This document shows, piece by piece, positions 1-9,512 of a DNA stretch of 64,000 nt. Made by a program: the position numbers and the translations under genes. The DNA is from Tubulanus polymorphus. Taxonomy: Eukaryota; Nemertea; Palaeonemertea; Tubulaniformes; Tubulanidae. The DNA lies in assembly GCF_964204645.1 (NCBI RefSeq), contig NC_134029.1, positions 11,834,850 through 11,898,849 on the forward strand, written 5' to 3'. The notes below the pieces were generated by a model, which ran no database searches, was not told the DNA's origin, and worked only from the letters and a program-made list of their open reading frames with translations. The number at the start of each line of letters is the position of its first letter. Positions within the stretch are counted from its first letter, which is position 1.

Positions 1-184
1 TTTTATATGATTTACGGTTTTTTCATGGTGTGTTTTATTAGATTTATCTATGGATTTTTTACAATATGGTCAATAATATTGGTTTTTAGCATCAATTTGT
101 TCTGTATGTTGTTCACTCTCTCCCATTTATAAGAAAAAAAATTACTTGTGGTGATGAGAGGTGTCTCGTACTCAGGTCTGAAAG

Positions 185-345
185 CCCACTTTTCCAATTA
201 CTGACACGACTGTCACAACCGACCTACGCGCTCTTGCGACTGGCAGAAACTAGTTGCACACAATCGTATCGCAACCGACTTGCACCGAAACTTGCGATGC
301 AACGCGAGGATCGCATCGCGTCACAAGGCCGACCTACGTCCGGCT
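185..345. repeat. GC-rich interspersed repeat fragment rich in GCAACT/CGAC words
   Basis: A stretch rich in GCAACCGAC, CTTGCGA and ACTAGTTGC words inside AT-rich DNA. The same vocabulary recurs at 58,312-59,110 (with clear terminal inverted repeats) and at 63,408-63,713, so this is probably a fragment of that family. The preceding bases (about 160-205) match the start of the repeat at 33,222-33,270. I see no gene between 1 and 1,358. Confidence 0.45.
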
Positions 346-359
346 TTAAGTTACTGCGG

Positions 360-975
360 AGCCCCAGAAATATCTTTTTTTTCGTTCAAAAAACCTTTCG
401 CTTGAAAATTCTTTCACAACAAAATCTATTTCGTTCCAACCAATAATATTCTTTTCGATTGAACAAATTTCAAAAATCGTTTGAACAAAGTTGAACAAAC
501 TTTTTATTTCCAAACGAAAGGTTTTTCGTTCGAACAATCGTTGATCGAACAGAATCGTATTAATTTGAACAGAATTTTCTTGTCAGAACATTAAGTTTTT
601 CGTAACAAGTATATTGTAAAAAGTTTTTTCTCCGAACCAAAAGTATTAAGTATTTTGTTCAATCGAACAGAATTGTTTTCATTCACAACATTCGTTCGAA
701 AAAAATTGTTTTCGCTCAACCAAATTTTTTGCCGGGACAAAAAGTTTTTCATTTCAACAATAACATAGGTTTTCATTCGAACACATTTTTTTGTCAGAAT
801 GAAGAAAGATTTGGTTCAAAAAAGCGTATTATTCAACCAAACTGAATTGTTTTCACTCGAATACGATTTTCTTGTCGGAACATTAAGGTTTTTGGTCGAA
901 CAGCGTGTTAAGTTCGTTTTGGAAATTTTCTCGGTCTGGTATATTTTGGATTACTGTGTATGTAATTTGTCAGGA
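360..975. repeat. Degenerate tandem satellite built on TTCGTTCGAACA-type words
   Basis: About 600 bp in which short blocks such as TCGAACAGAATTGTTTTC, TTCTTGTC(A/G)GAACATTAAG and TTTTTCGTTCGAAC reappear many times with substitutions. The short reading frames here come from the repeat and carry no protein signature. It sits just left of the Polinton-like element; whether it belongs to that element cannot be told from this window. Confidence 0.6.
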
Positions 976-1284
976 CATTAAACAGAAGACGACTTAGGAT
1001 ACTACCGTTCCGTTGATTTCGGCTACAAGCTTTCGTTCAGAGATAACTGCTGAGCCATTTGGGCGACCTATCATTGATACTGTTTCCTAATAGCCTGTTA
1101 AGTTAGTAATGGCTGATGTTGTGCCTTATCAAATGCTGTGTCGAAATCCACTGTTGAACAGGATTCTAAGACTGTGCAGAAAACCCGTTATCGCTGCTTT
1201 GCAGCTATATTGAAATCTATTATTTCTTTTCAAAGGAGAATACATTATATTTTGAATAGATTTGAATAAAAAAACTATAACTTC

Positions 1285-1345
1285 AACTAGCTAGTATTTA
1301 AAATTCTTAACTTTAACTAGCTAGAATACTTATATTTTTTTCGCT
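1285..1345 (+). promoter_or_regulatory. Candidate Polinton promoter: two AACTAGCTAG boxes 30 bp apart
   Basis: AACTAGCTAG occurs at 1285-1294 and again at 1315-1324, exactly 30 bp apart, as parts of a diverged 30-bp tandem duplication. A TATATTTTTTT stretch follows at 1331, and the first ATG of the rightward gene block is at 1359. CTAGCTAG is its own reverse complement, as expected for a dimeric binding site. This is a promoter by position and motif only. Confidence 0.45.
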
Positions 1346-1358
1346 TTTTCTAATATAA

Positions 1359-1934
1359 ATGTCAAAGAAATCTGATAAAAATAATACCGATATTGAAAAG
1401 ACAATTGATGATTTAGGTATTACAGATAATAATGATACAGTTATTTCTAATTGTGCTCAAAATAATTATAATATTGATTTTGAATACTATTTAACATGTA
1501 AGCACCATCTTGAGTTACTAATTGCTAGCGGCAAATGTAATGAGCTTATTGGCAAAATTATAACTTTTCAAGAACTAGATGCCATGAAACCAGATAAAGT
1601 AATAAAACATTTCAAAATATATGAAGAAGCTAGATTAGCTAGAATAAATGACTCTATAAGTGATGGAATAGTTAAATGTTACTCTAAATTATGTAACCGG
1701 ATTATACCAATTGATGATGAAAATAAATTATATACTGATTTAAAAAATGATTACTTAGTTATGACAGAACTACAGAAATGGGTCGGGTACGCTTCATTTC
1801 AATTAGGAGGAATAATGACATTGATTTCTACTGGCGTAATAACATTTTCTAACATCAGACCTATAGAATATAAAGATAAAAGTAAATCAGAAGATATTGA
1901 ATTAGAACAAAAATTAACTAAAATAAATGAGTGA
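1359..1934 (+). CDS. Small acidic membrane protein of the Polinton-like element
   Basis: The product is 191 residues. I do not recognise the family. It starts with a polar, acidic leader (about residues 1-35), continues with a helical region containing two cysteine pairs, and has one predicted membrane segment at about residues 142-164 (glycine- and isoleucine-rich) followed by a short charged tail. The ATG at 1359 is the first one after the promoter-like boxes. Its stop overlaps the start of the integrase frame by 8 bases, the tight packing typical of viral elements and unlike the host DNA around it. Codon use is very AT-rich, like the next two genes. In a Polinton it would be an accessory or virion membrane protein, which is inference from context. 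Confidence 0.6.
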   Translation: MSKKSDKNNTDIEKTIDDLGITDNNDTVISNCAQNNYNIDFEYYLTCKHHLELLIASGKCNELIGKIITFQELDAMKPDKVIKHFKIYEEARLARINDSISDGIVKCYSKLCNRIIPIDDENKLYTDLKNDYLVMTELQKWVGYASFQLGGIMTLISTGVITFSNIRPIEYKDKSKSEDIELEQKLTKINE

Positions 1935-3375
1935 TGATATTAAGAAGAAACCTAGATCCGAAAAACAAATTAAATGGGCTAGGGAATTAGGTAAAAGATC
2001 TTCAGAATTAAAAAGAGCTAAGAAAAAGAAATTAAATGATATAAATGAATCACAGAAATTATCTGATATTAATTCAAATGATAATCCATCTGATTATTCT
2101 AATGCTGGAAGTAATAATAAATTATATATAACAATTGGATTAGTAGCAGTTATTATATTCTCTGGTGTAATATATAAATTTGAATTTAATAACAATAATG
2201 ATTCCGATGATAAACCTATTATACCAGAAAATAAGTCAAATGATAAAACCATTGAAAATAAACCAAGATTATTATTAATGGATAAAAATAAGATGAAAAT
2301 GGAACAATATTTAAGAGATTTATATTATAACCCAGAGAGTGAAGTATCATATTCAAGTGTTTCAGAATTATGGGATAAAATTAAATCTGATAAAGAAAAT
2401 ATAAAATATAGTGAATTAAGATTATGGTTAAAAAATCAACCAACATATCAAATCCATAAGAAAATGGATAAAAATTATTTAACGAGAAAAGTTATGGTTT
2501 CATATATCGATCAACAATGGCAAGCAGATTTAATAGACATGAAGAACTTAGAGGAACACAACAAAGGATATTTCTGGATATTAAATGTTATAGATATATT
2601 CAGTAGATACGCATGGAGTATTCCAATCAAAAATAAAACTGGTATAGAAATTACTAATGCCTTTAAATCAATATTTAAAGAAGCTATTCCAGGTAAGATA
2701 CAATTCGATGAAGGTAAGGAATTCTATAATAAACATTTTAAAAGATTATTATCTGATAACAGTATAGAATATTTTTCAACGCATTCAGATAAAAAAGCAT
2801 CTATTACGGAAAGGTTTAATAAAACATTGAAATCTAGAATGTGGAAATATTTTACAGCTAATGAAACATATGAATATATCGATGTGTTAGATTATTTAGT
2901 GAAAGGTTATTATAATTCTTAACATAGTTCTATAAATATGAAACCTATACAAGCTAGAAAAGAAGATAATTCAGAAATAGTTTGGAATAATTTATATGGA
3001 GCATTTGTTACACATGATTTCGGAGAACCTAAATTTAAGATAGGACAACATGTGAGAATATCTAAATATAGAAAAACGTTATATAAAGGTAATACAAATT
3101 TTAGTGAAGAAATATTCAAAATTAAAAAGATAATACTTACTAAACCATTTGTTTATAAATTAGAAGATTTAAAAGATGAAGAAATATTAGGTTATTTTTA
3201 TGAACAAGAATTATCACTTGTACCAAATCCAGATGAAATAGAATACAAAATACAAAAAGTATTAAAAACAAAAACTCTTAAAGGAAAAAAGTATTCTTTA
3301 GTGAAATATAAAGGGTATGATGATAAATTTAATGAATGGATTTTATCTAGTAAAATTAAAAGAATAAATGAATGA
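1927..3375 (+). pseudogene. Polinton integrase with chromodomain, broken by one in-frame stop; unusual N-terminal membrane segment
   Basis: Retroviral-type (rve) DDE integrase that would insert the element's DNA into host DNA. The first open part is 331 residues. Residues 1-40 are strongly basic; a membrane segment lies at about 66-83; an N-terminal integrase helical domain occupies about 115-180; and the catalytic core carries Asp201, Asp261 and Glu295 (33 residues between the last two, within DKKASITERFNKTLK-type context). A TAA at 2920-2922 then interrupts the frame. The same frame resumes at 2923 and runs to 3375, where 2938-3375 encodes an SH3-like fold followed by a chromodomain with a conserved tryptophan near its end. 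The frame is otherwise undamaged, so the break is recent or is read through. The end overlaps the ATPase start by 8 bases. The basic, membrane-anchored leader is not usual for Polinton integrases and may be a fusion with a separate small gene; an internal ATG near 2278 could be the original integrase start. Confidence 0.85.
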
Positions 3376-3976
3376 AGATTTATTTATATTTGAACCGCAT
3401 AATATGTTAGTTACTGGCGTAACCAACTGTGGTAAAACACATTTCATATTAGATTTATTGGAAACTATTTATAAGAATCATTTTGATAATATAATATTAT
3501 TCTGCCCTACTAATGAAATGAATAAAACATATAATAGAGATATAGTTAAGATAAAAAAGTTTATTATATTAGATCCTAAAACAGTGAAAGAAAATTTAGA
3601 TAATTGTATTAAAATAGCAATCGATATTTATAAAGGACCAAATACATTATTTATTATAGATGATTGTGCTAATTTACATGATTCAAAAATTAGAGCAAGT
3701 GAGTTATGCTATTTAGCTTTCTCTGGGAGACATTTTGGGATAACAACATGGGTTTTAAATCAAAAATATAATTCAATTGTTAAAGATTTTAGAGAAAACA
3801 TTAAATTTTTAGTTTTATTCTACAATAAAGAAAGAAAAATGCAACAATCATTGGAAGAAAATCAAATTATACCTACTGAATTACATGATGAATATATGAA
3901 TAAATTAAAAAGTAATAAAGGTTCAAAATTATTACTGAGGCTTCAATATCCATATGAATATAAATTTATAAAATAA
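3368..3976 (+). CDS. Polinton/A32-type DNA-packaging ATPase (FtsK-HerA superfamily)
   Basis: The 202-residue ATPase is intact. Walker A is GVTNCGKTH (residues 17-25, Lys23). Walker B is TLFIIDD (93-99, Asp98/Asp99). A conserved GITTWVLNQ block at 124-132 matches the post-Walker B sensor region of A32-like packaging ATPases of Polintons, virophages and large DNA viruses. In those viruses the protein pumps the genome into the capsid. The ATG at 3368 overlaps the stop of the preceding frame by 8 bases, the same arrangement as at the 1927 junction, suggesting coupled translation or one polycistronic message. The stop at 3974-3976 is followed after no spacer by a long hairpin. Length and motif order fit Polinton ATPases, and no damage is visible. 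Confidence 0.85.
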   Translation: MNEDLFIFEPHNMLVTGVTNCGKTHFILDLLETIYKNHFDNIILFCPTNEMNKTYNRDIVKIKKFIILDPKTVKENLDNCIKIAIDIYKGPNTLFIIDDCANLHDSKIRASELCYLAFSGRHFGITTWVLNQKYNSIVKDFRENIKFLVLFYNKERKMQQSLEENQIIPTELHDEYMNKLKSNKGSKLLLRLQYPYEYKFIK

Positions 3977-4097
3977 CTATTTATATATCTAAGTACTAGA
4001 CATATGAGTAAGAAACCAAGATTCTTGCTAAGAAAGTAAGAAAGTAAGAATTCTTGGATTCTTACTCATACGTCTAGTATATAGATATATAAATTAG
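3977..4097 (+). terminator. Long imperfect hairpin directly after the ATPase stop codon
   Basis: Two arms of nearly 50 bp (about 3977-4024 and 4050-4097) are reverse complements with only a few mismatches; both contain the ACTAGAC(A/G)TATGAGTAAGAA block. The loop is an AAGAAAGTAAG repeat. The arm sequence is homologous to that of the hairpin next to the convergent gene at 7716. Position and symmetry suggest a transcript 3'-end or processing signal, comparable to the hairpins that mark mRNA ends in some giant viruses. The function is inferred. Confidence 0.6.
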
Positions 4098-4103
4098 TTT
4101 TTA

Positions 4104-4376
<273 letters not shown>

Positions 4377-4470
4377 TCAATAGAAATAAAAATAGATTAT
4401 GTTATAACTATTTCTATACTTCAATTAATAATTTATATTTTTAATTTTTATAAAAACTAATTTATATATG

Positions 4471-7400
4471 TGAAAGGCTGAATCCAAAAACATGTCTATC
4501 GCACTTTTGAGCCCAAACGTCTACTTTTACTTAGTAGCCACTTGAGATCAATAAGCAATTAACGATATCGGCTACTTTTCCAGTAGTATACATTTCAAAA
4601 CAGTCACTCTGGAATAGTATTCCTTTCAATTCGGTTGGTTTTCTATAGTGGCTGTTTCGAAGAGTCTACTATTGAAAAGTGACCATTTTGAAACATCTGG
4701 TTTTGATAGTGCACACTAGCAGTAGAGATGACTGTAAAACCACCTGCCTGTTAACAGTGACTTAGTGATAGTAACTCCTACCATAGCAGCTACTCTCAAA
4801 ACACATCGTTTCTAAAAGTCAACTATTGTAAAGTGACCATTTTGAGATGGCGTGGTTATTTCCTGTTCAAAATAACCACATCTGTTAAAGATTTGCAGTG
4901 ATACGTGACAGGTTCAAAGGTACTGTTAAACCCTATATGCTTTGTATTCAGAACTCTGTATGATTTGAATACAGTTCTGTGAATAGAAAATCAAAGTTTC
5001 TCAGATGCTAAGAATCCCCTAAATTATATTACGCTCAACAAAATGGAAAACTATTCATTCATATAACATCATCATGGATTAAATCCATTAATACTAAAAT
5101 ATGGTGCCAGTCCTAGAATTCTTAGAATTTTAAGATTTTTGTTTTACATTTGCGATTATAAAACATTCTGGTAGACAAAAAAATAAATTTGTCTATTAGG
5201 CTTAATTTGTTTTTAAGGGTATATGAGAGAGGAATATACAAATAAAATCATATGTTCAAAAAAATGAATTACGAAAAAAATGTATCTAAAATACTTAGAA
5301 TTAACCTTGAATTTATTGTTTATTTCGAAACAAACGATTTTTAAGTAATCCATGTGATGTTCACTTTGTCACGCTGTTCTCTGCTCGTTCGTTAATGAAT
5401 ATTGAATCGTTTTATCGCTCGCAAGAAGTGATACCATAATCAAAATCTTATTTCGTAGTAATACAGTTTGGTTGATTTGAAATTACCAACTTATTATAAA
5501 AGATCAAACAATTAGCATATAAAAGTGTAGTGTTGAGATGTTCACGTAATTTTGAAGTCAGCAATTTCATTTGATAGAGAAAACTTCTTTTGGCTTAAGA
5601 TGTGAAAGAAATGCGATAGGCTGTAATTCTAGTTTCACATACTTTCCTACTTTGTTAAGTAAATTGTTTATATAGGTTATCAAAAACCCAGCAGCAGCTA
5701 TCGGTCAGCAGGTCAATTACACTGGCTAACTAGACAGTGATTGATGAACGAATGAACAAACTGCATTGGCCACCAAAAGACCACAAACCAGCACCGCAAT
5801 ATCTCTATGAAACTTTATTTCAAGGTGCCAATATAATAACATGCCAAAATGTACGGTGTTTGAACTTCGCTGAATCGATGAACCAATGAATGGCTGAATT
5901 ATAAGATAACTATCAGTTTTCTCCTACTAAACTCTTGTTCTCAAATTATCGTAAACCAACGTTACCAATACTTGAATTTGGAAGTGAATGCGGGCTAGAA
6001 CCAACAAAGGTACCGGTTTAAGGTGCAGATATACAGGGAATCCCTCTCATAGCGACCAACACGGTTGTATATCCCTTCTTTGCCGATTAGTAAATAATTT
6101 TCGATCTAAACGACTACAGGACCCGAAGAAGTCGAATAAAATACTCTAAACCTTGTTAACTGTAGATAAATGAAATTCCACAATAGAATTTTGTATCATG
6201 AAATTTATTATAGTTAAACCACAACGTTTCAGCTGTTGACTGACAGCCATCTGACTAAAAGCCCTTATCTCTAAGAATGTCTACATTCCACCTGATGATG
6301 GCTGTTAGCTGTAGATAAATGAAGAAATTCCACAATTGAATTTTGTATCATGAAATTTATTATAGTTAAACCACAACGTTTCAGCTGTTGACTGACAGCC
6401 ATCTGACTAAAAGCCCTTATCACTAGGAATGTCTACATTCCACCTGATGATGGCTGTTAGTCTACAGTCAAAACGTTGCGGTTTCACCTTAACAAATTTT
6501 ATCATATTTAAGATTATATTACGGGATTTCTTCATTCATGACCCCAGGGACGATCACCAAAGGCCGTTACCGTAATCCAAATGAAATCTTGAATACCATA
6601 CAAAGTTTCTTCTATTAAATTCGATCAAATATGGGCACAATTTGATGATTTCTTTAGAATGTTAAAAGTCCACATGGATAAAGCATGTTTGAAAAAAATC
6701 AATGATTTCGCGAAATTAGAATTCAGGGAAATTCGAACACTCCGAAATGCACATCTTAATTTAAGATGCAAAGACGTCCAGGCCCCCGTTGAAAATAAAC
6801 CACCATTTCAATAATGAGAGGTTAGCCTGAATTTATGATTGCGCTTTTAATCTAAGAATTTAAATCAAAAATTAATGCAGACCTATGCTTGAAAATAGCT
6901 GCATTTGTTCAAATTGAATTCTTTATTCAATTATATCGCCATGAAAAGAAGGAAATTTTGATTTATCTTAAAAACTACATAACTATTGACAATTTGTAAA
7001 CAAATTTAACTCCAATCTCGACTTTTATTGGTTAGAGCTGGGAATCGCTCATTAAATTTCACATCCTCAAAGAGTATCTACAATATCTTCTTATCTCAGC
7101 TGAGTCACTCTAAATAGAACTATACCCCAAACTATAGCGTGAGTAGAGTTTTCCGTATATTTATATTGTCACGTATCACTGCAAATCTGAAGCATATGTT
7201 GCTACAGTGTATTTATAACAGGGAATCTGGCAAGCGATCTCAAAATGGTCACTTTTCAATAGTTGACTTTTAGAAACGATGTGTTTTGAGAGTAGCTGCT
7301 ATGGTAGGAGTTACTATCACAAAGTCACTGTTAACGGGCGGGTGGTTTTACAGTCACCTCAACTGCTAGTGTGGACTATCAAAACCAGATGTTTCAAAAT

Positions 7401-7609
7401 GGTCACTTTTCAATAGTAGACTCTTCGAAACAGCTACTATAGAAAACCAATTGAAAGGAATACTATCCCAGAGTGACTGTTTTGAAATGTATACTACTGG
7501 AAAAGTAGCCGATATCGTTAATTGCTTATTGTTCTCAAGTGGCTACTAAGTAAAAGTAGACGTTTGGGCTCAAAAGTGGGATAGACATGTTCTTGGATTC
7601 AGCCTTTCA
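4471..7609. mobile_element. 3.1-kb foldback-type transposon with about 400-bp terminal inverted repeats
   Basis: The left end begins TGAAAGGCTGAATCCAA and the right end is its reverse complement (…TTGGATTCAGCCTTTCA). The inverted repeats run from 4471 to about 4860 and from about 7225 to 7609, with scattered mismatches; a shorter inverted match continues inward (GATTTGCAGTGATACGTGAC). The interior has no long reading frame, so the element is non-autonomous. Each flank carries TG at the border, a 2-bp target duplication at most. It lies inside the Polinton-like element and splits the left arm of the second hairpin, so it inserted after the Polinton. The superfamily was not identified. Confidence 0.8.
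6160..6460. repeat. 150-bp tandem duplication inside the foldback element
   Basis: The unit starting CTGTAGATAAATGAA at 6160 repeats from 6309 almost unchanged. Each unit contains an inverted repeat around CAACGTTT…CTGACAGCCATC and GATGGCTGTTAG, so each can fold back on itself. No reading frame is preserved. Confidence 0.8.
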
Positions 7610-7707
7610 TGTATGTACTAGACGTATGAGTAAGAAAGTAAGAATTCTTACTTTCTTGGATTCTTGGATTCTTACGTACGTCTAGTACATAGATATAAAA
7701 ATAGTTT
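7610..7707 (-). terminator. Second hairpin, next to the convergent gene's stop, with left arm split by an insertion
   Basis: The arm pair GTACTAGACGTATGAGTAAGAA (about 7616-7637) and its near-complement at about 7660-7690 forms a stem. The outer part of the left arm (AACTAATTTATATATG) lies at 4455-4470, on the far side of the 3.1-kb foldback element, while the matching right arm continues to 7707. The arms are homologous to the hairpin at 3977-4097. The stop of the minus-strand gene at 7716 is 8 bp away. Both hairpins therefore sit at the 3' ends of two convergent gene blocks. Confidence 0.55.
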
Positions 7708-7715
7708 TACAATAA

Positions 7716-8823
7716 TCATTGTAATTTTGTTTCTAATAAATTTATAAAGTCATCTTGGTTTATATCGAATTCATAATAATGCTTAGGTAGATTTATTAAT
7801 TTTAGTTGAGCCATCAGATAATAATAATTAGTATGTATCTTACCTTCTTTTTTTAATTTTTCAAAGTATTCATCAAAATCAAAATCAAAATGATATCCAA
7901 AATTTTTTATTAGATAACTTAAATCTATTTTTCTCGAATACAATAATTTATATATTTGCCTAGGATTATCTTCTGCATAAGCTAATAATTTATCAAATAA
8001 CAACTTATAGAATATATAATATTGTTTAGTTTTAGGATCAAAATATTGATATATTTCTTTGGGTTATTTAACAATGGTATCATACTTTCATTTTTATAAA
8101 CATTAATTAGATGTAATTTTGATTTATAATGAGTATTTTCATCAACAGGTTCAATTTTCTTATTATAATATTGACACGTTTTATTTCTTTCTATTACTTC
8201 AAATTTCTTTTCATGTTCTTCTAACTCCCTTTCATTTTCTATATGTCCCTGAGATTTTTTATGCTTAGAAAAATTACTTTTAGAAATATCTAAATTACAA
8301 ACATTACAATGTTTTTAAGAATCATCATTTGTTTCATTATCATTAGTTTCAATTGTATCAAATTATCCGTTATATTATCTATGGTATCATTAGTTTCAAT
8401 TGTATTAACATTATCTATGATATTATTATTCTTTTCTTTTTCTACATGTTTCTTTGATTTCTTATGGGTTGCCCAATTTTTATATGATATATATTTCTTA
8501 CATACGTCACAATATTTTTCATTTGTCTTTTTGGTTTTGATATCAAGTTCAATCTTATCATCATTCGATGTAGAAGGTATAACATTATCTTCTATTTTTG
8601 TTTCAATATTATCTTCTATTTTAGATTCAATATTATCTTCTTTTTTAGGTTCAATATTATCTTCTATTTTAGGTTCAATATTATCTTCTTTTTTACTTAT
8701 TCTATATTTGAATTGATTAAAGTATTCTCCAAAATACTTACTATATTCATAAGGTATTATATAATATATATCTGATATCATTTCACTTGGACTTTGTATT
8801 TCATATAACTTACCTGCCTCCAT
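7716..8823 (-). pseudogene. Broken C2H2 zinc-finger gene of the Polinton-like element
   Basis: The ATG at 8823 opens a 177-residue frame. It has an N-terminal part of unknown fold (1-44), an 8-residue acidic/lysine repeat of the type KKEDNIEP copied about five times (45-82; visible as a 24-bp repeat at 8575-8700), and a zinc finger with Cys105, Cys108, His120 and His126 (C-x2-C-x11-H-x5-H). A frame shift near 8320 and an in-frame stop then break it. The next frame (about 8325-8070) holds a second finger of the same spacing (CNVC…H…H), and after another shift near 8065 a third frame runs to 7716 with an aromatic, acidic C-terminal region. The gene thus once encoded one protein of about 360 residues, perhaps a nucleic-acid-binding accessory protein. 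I do not recognise the family. Confidence 0.65.
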
Positions 8824-8855
8824 TTATTATATAAATTTTTATTAAAACTAAAATT

Positions 8856-9440
8856 TTAATACATAACACTATTAAATTGAGAATTTACAATAGTTAATTG
8901 CGCGTCAGGTATAATATAAATGTGCATTTTGAAATTTAAACTTCCTTTTTTCTTTGTCATAAATAATTGTATCCCATCTTTAGTGTTCCGTAGTTTTTTC
9001 CCAGAACCATGTAATGAAGTATCCTCTGTTGTTCTAAAATCTAACCGTAGTGCATATTTATTACCGGTATAATAATCAATTTGATTAATATTACAATTTT
9101 CAGATGGTTTTATTTTTTCGTTCATAAAACGTTTTCTAATTTCTGGCCATTGATCGATCATTCTCATTCCTTAACAAAATATTTTATTTGCTATGCCTTC
9201 GATAGTTATTTCTACTTTTGTTATTTCAGGATTATAATACTTATCAACCTGTATTGCACCATTAGAATATGTTGCAATGGTAAAAAATATTAATACTGAC
9301 TGCTACTGACTGGCCAGTAGCAGTACTATATCTGACATTTATGAAAAGAACAATATAATTAGTATCTGGTATGTTGTCACCCTGATATAAGTCACATATT
9401 TCATAATCATATATATCTACAATTTCATATTGAATGGTTC
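8856..9440 (-). pseudogene. C-terminal remnant of a Polinton capsid-like protein
   Basis: The open part 8856-9167 (103 residues) begins MRMIDQWPEIRKRFM and contains TEDTSLHGSGKKL and a DAQLTI block near the end. This pattern recalls the C-terminal region of Polinton double jelly-roll major capsid proteins; I rely on remembered family features, not a search. Directly upstream the same frame continues beyond a TAA into a DKYYNPEITKVEITIEG-like block, and after a frame shift near 9285 into a further open stretch reaching about 9440. Damage therefore includes at least one stop and one frameshift. Upstream it is cut off by a (TAA)n tract. If correct, it is the structural gene of the element and reads toward the zinc-finger gene on the same strand. 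Confidence 0.5.
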
Positions 9441-9473
9441 ATAATATTTCATATCTCTTACTATATGAAATGC

Positions 9474-9474
<1 letters not shown>

Positions 9475-9512
<38 letters not shown>
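9475..9512. repeat. (TAA)n microsatellite at the right edge of the Polinton fragment
   Basis: About twelve TAA units. Polinton-like coding traces stop just left of it and base composition becomes less AT-rich to the right, so it may mark a deletion or recombination border. Confidence 0.8.

Noticed and set aside
1-1234. Search for the Polinton terminal inverted repeat and target duplication
   Set aside because: No matching inverted end was found to the right (around 9,470 or 14,570), so the element's true ends could not be set.
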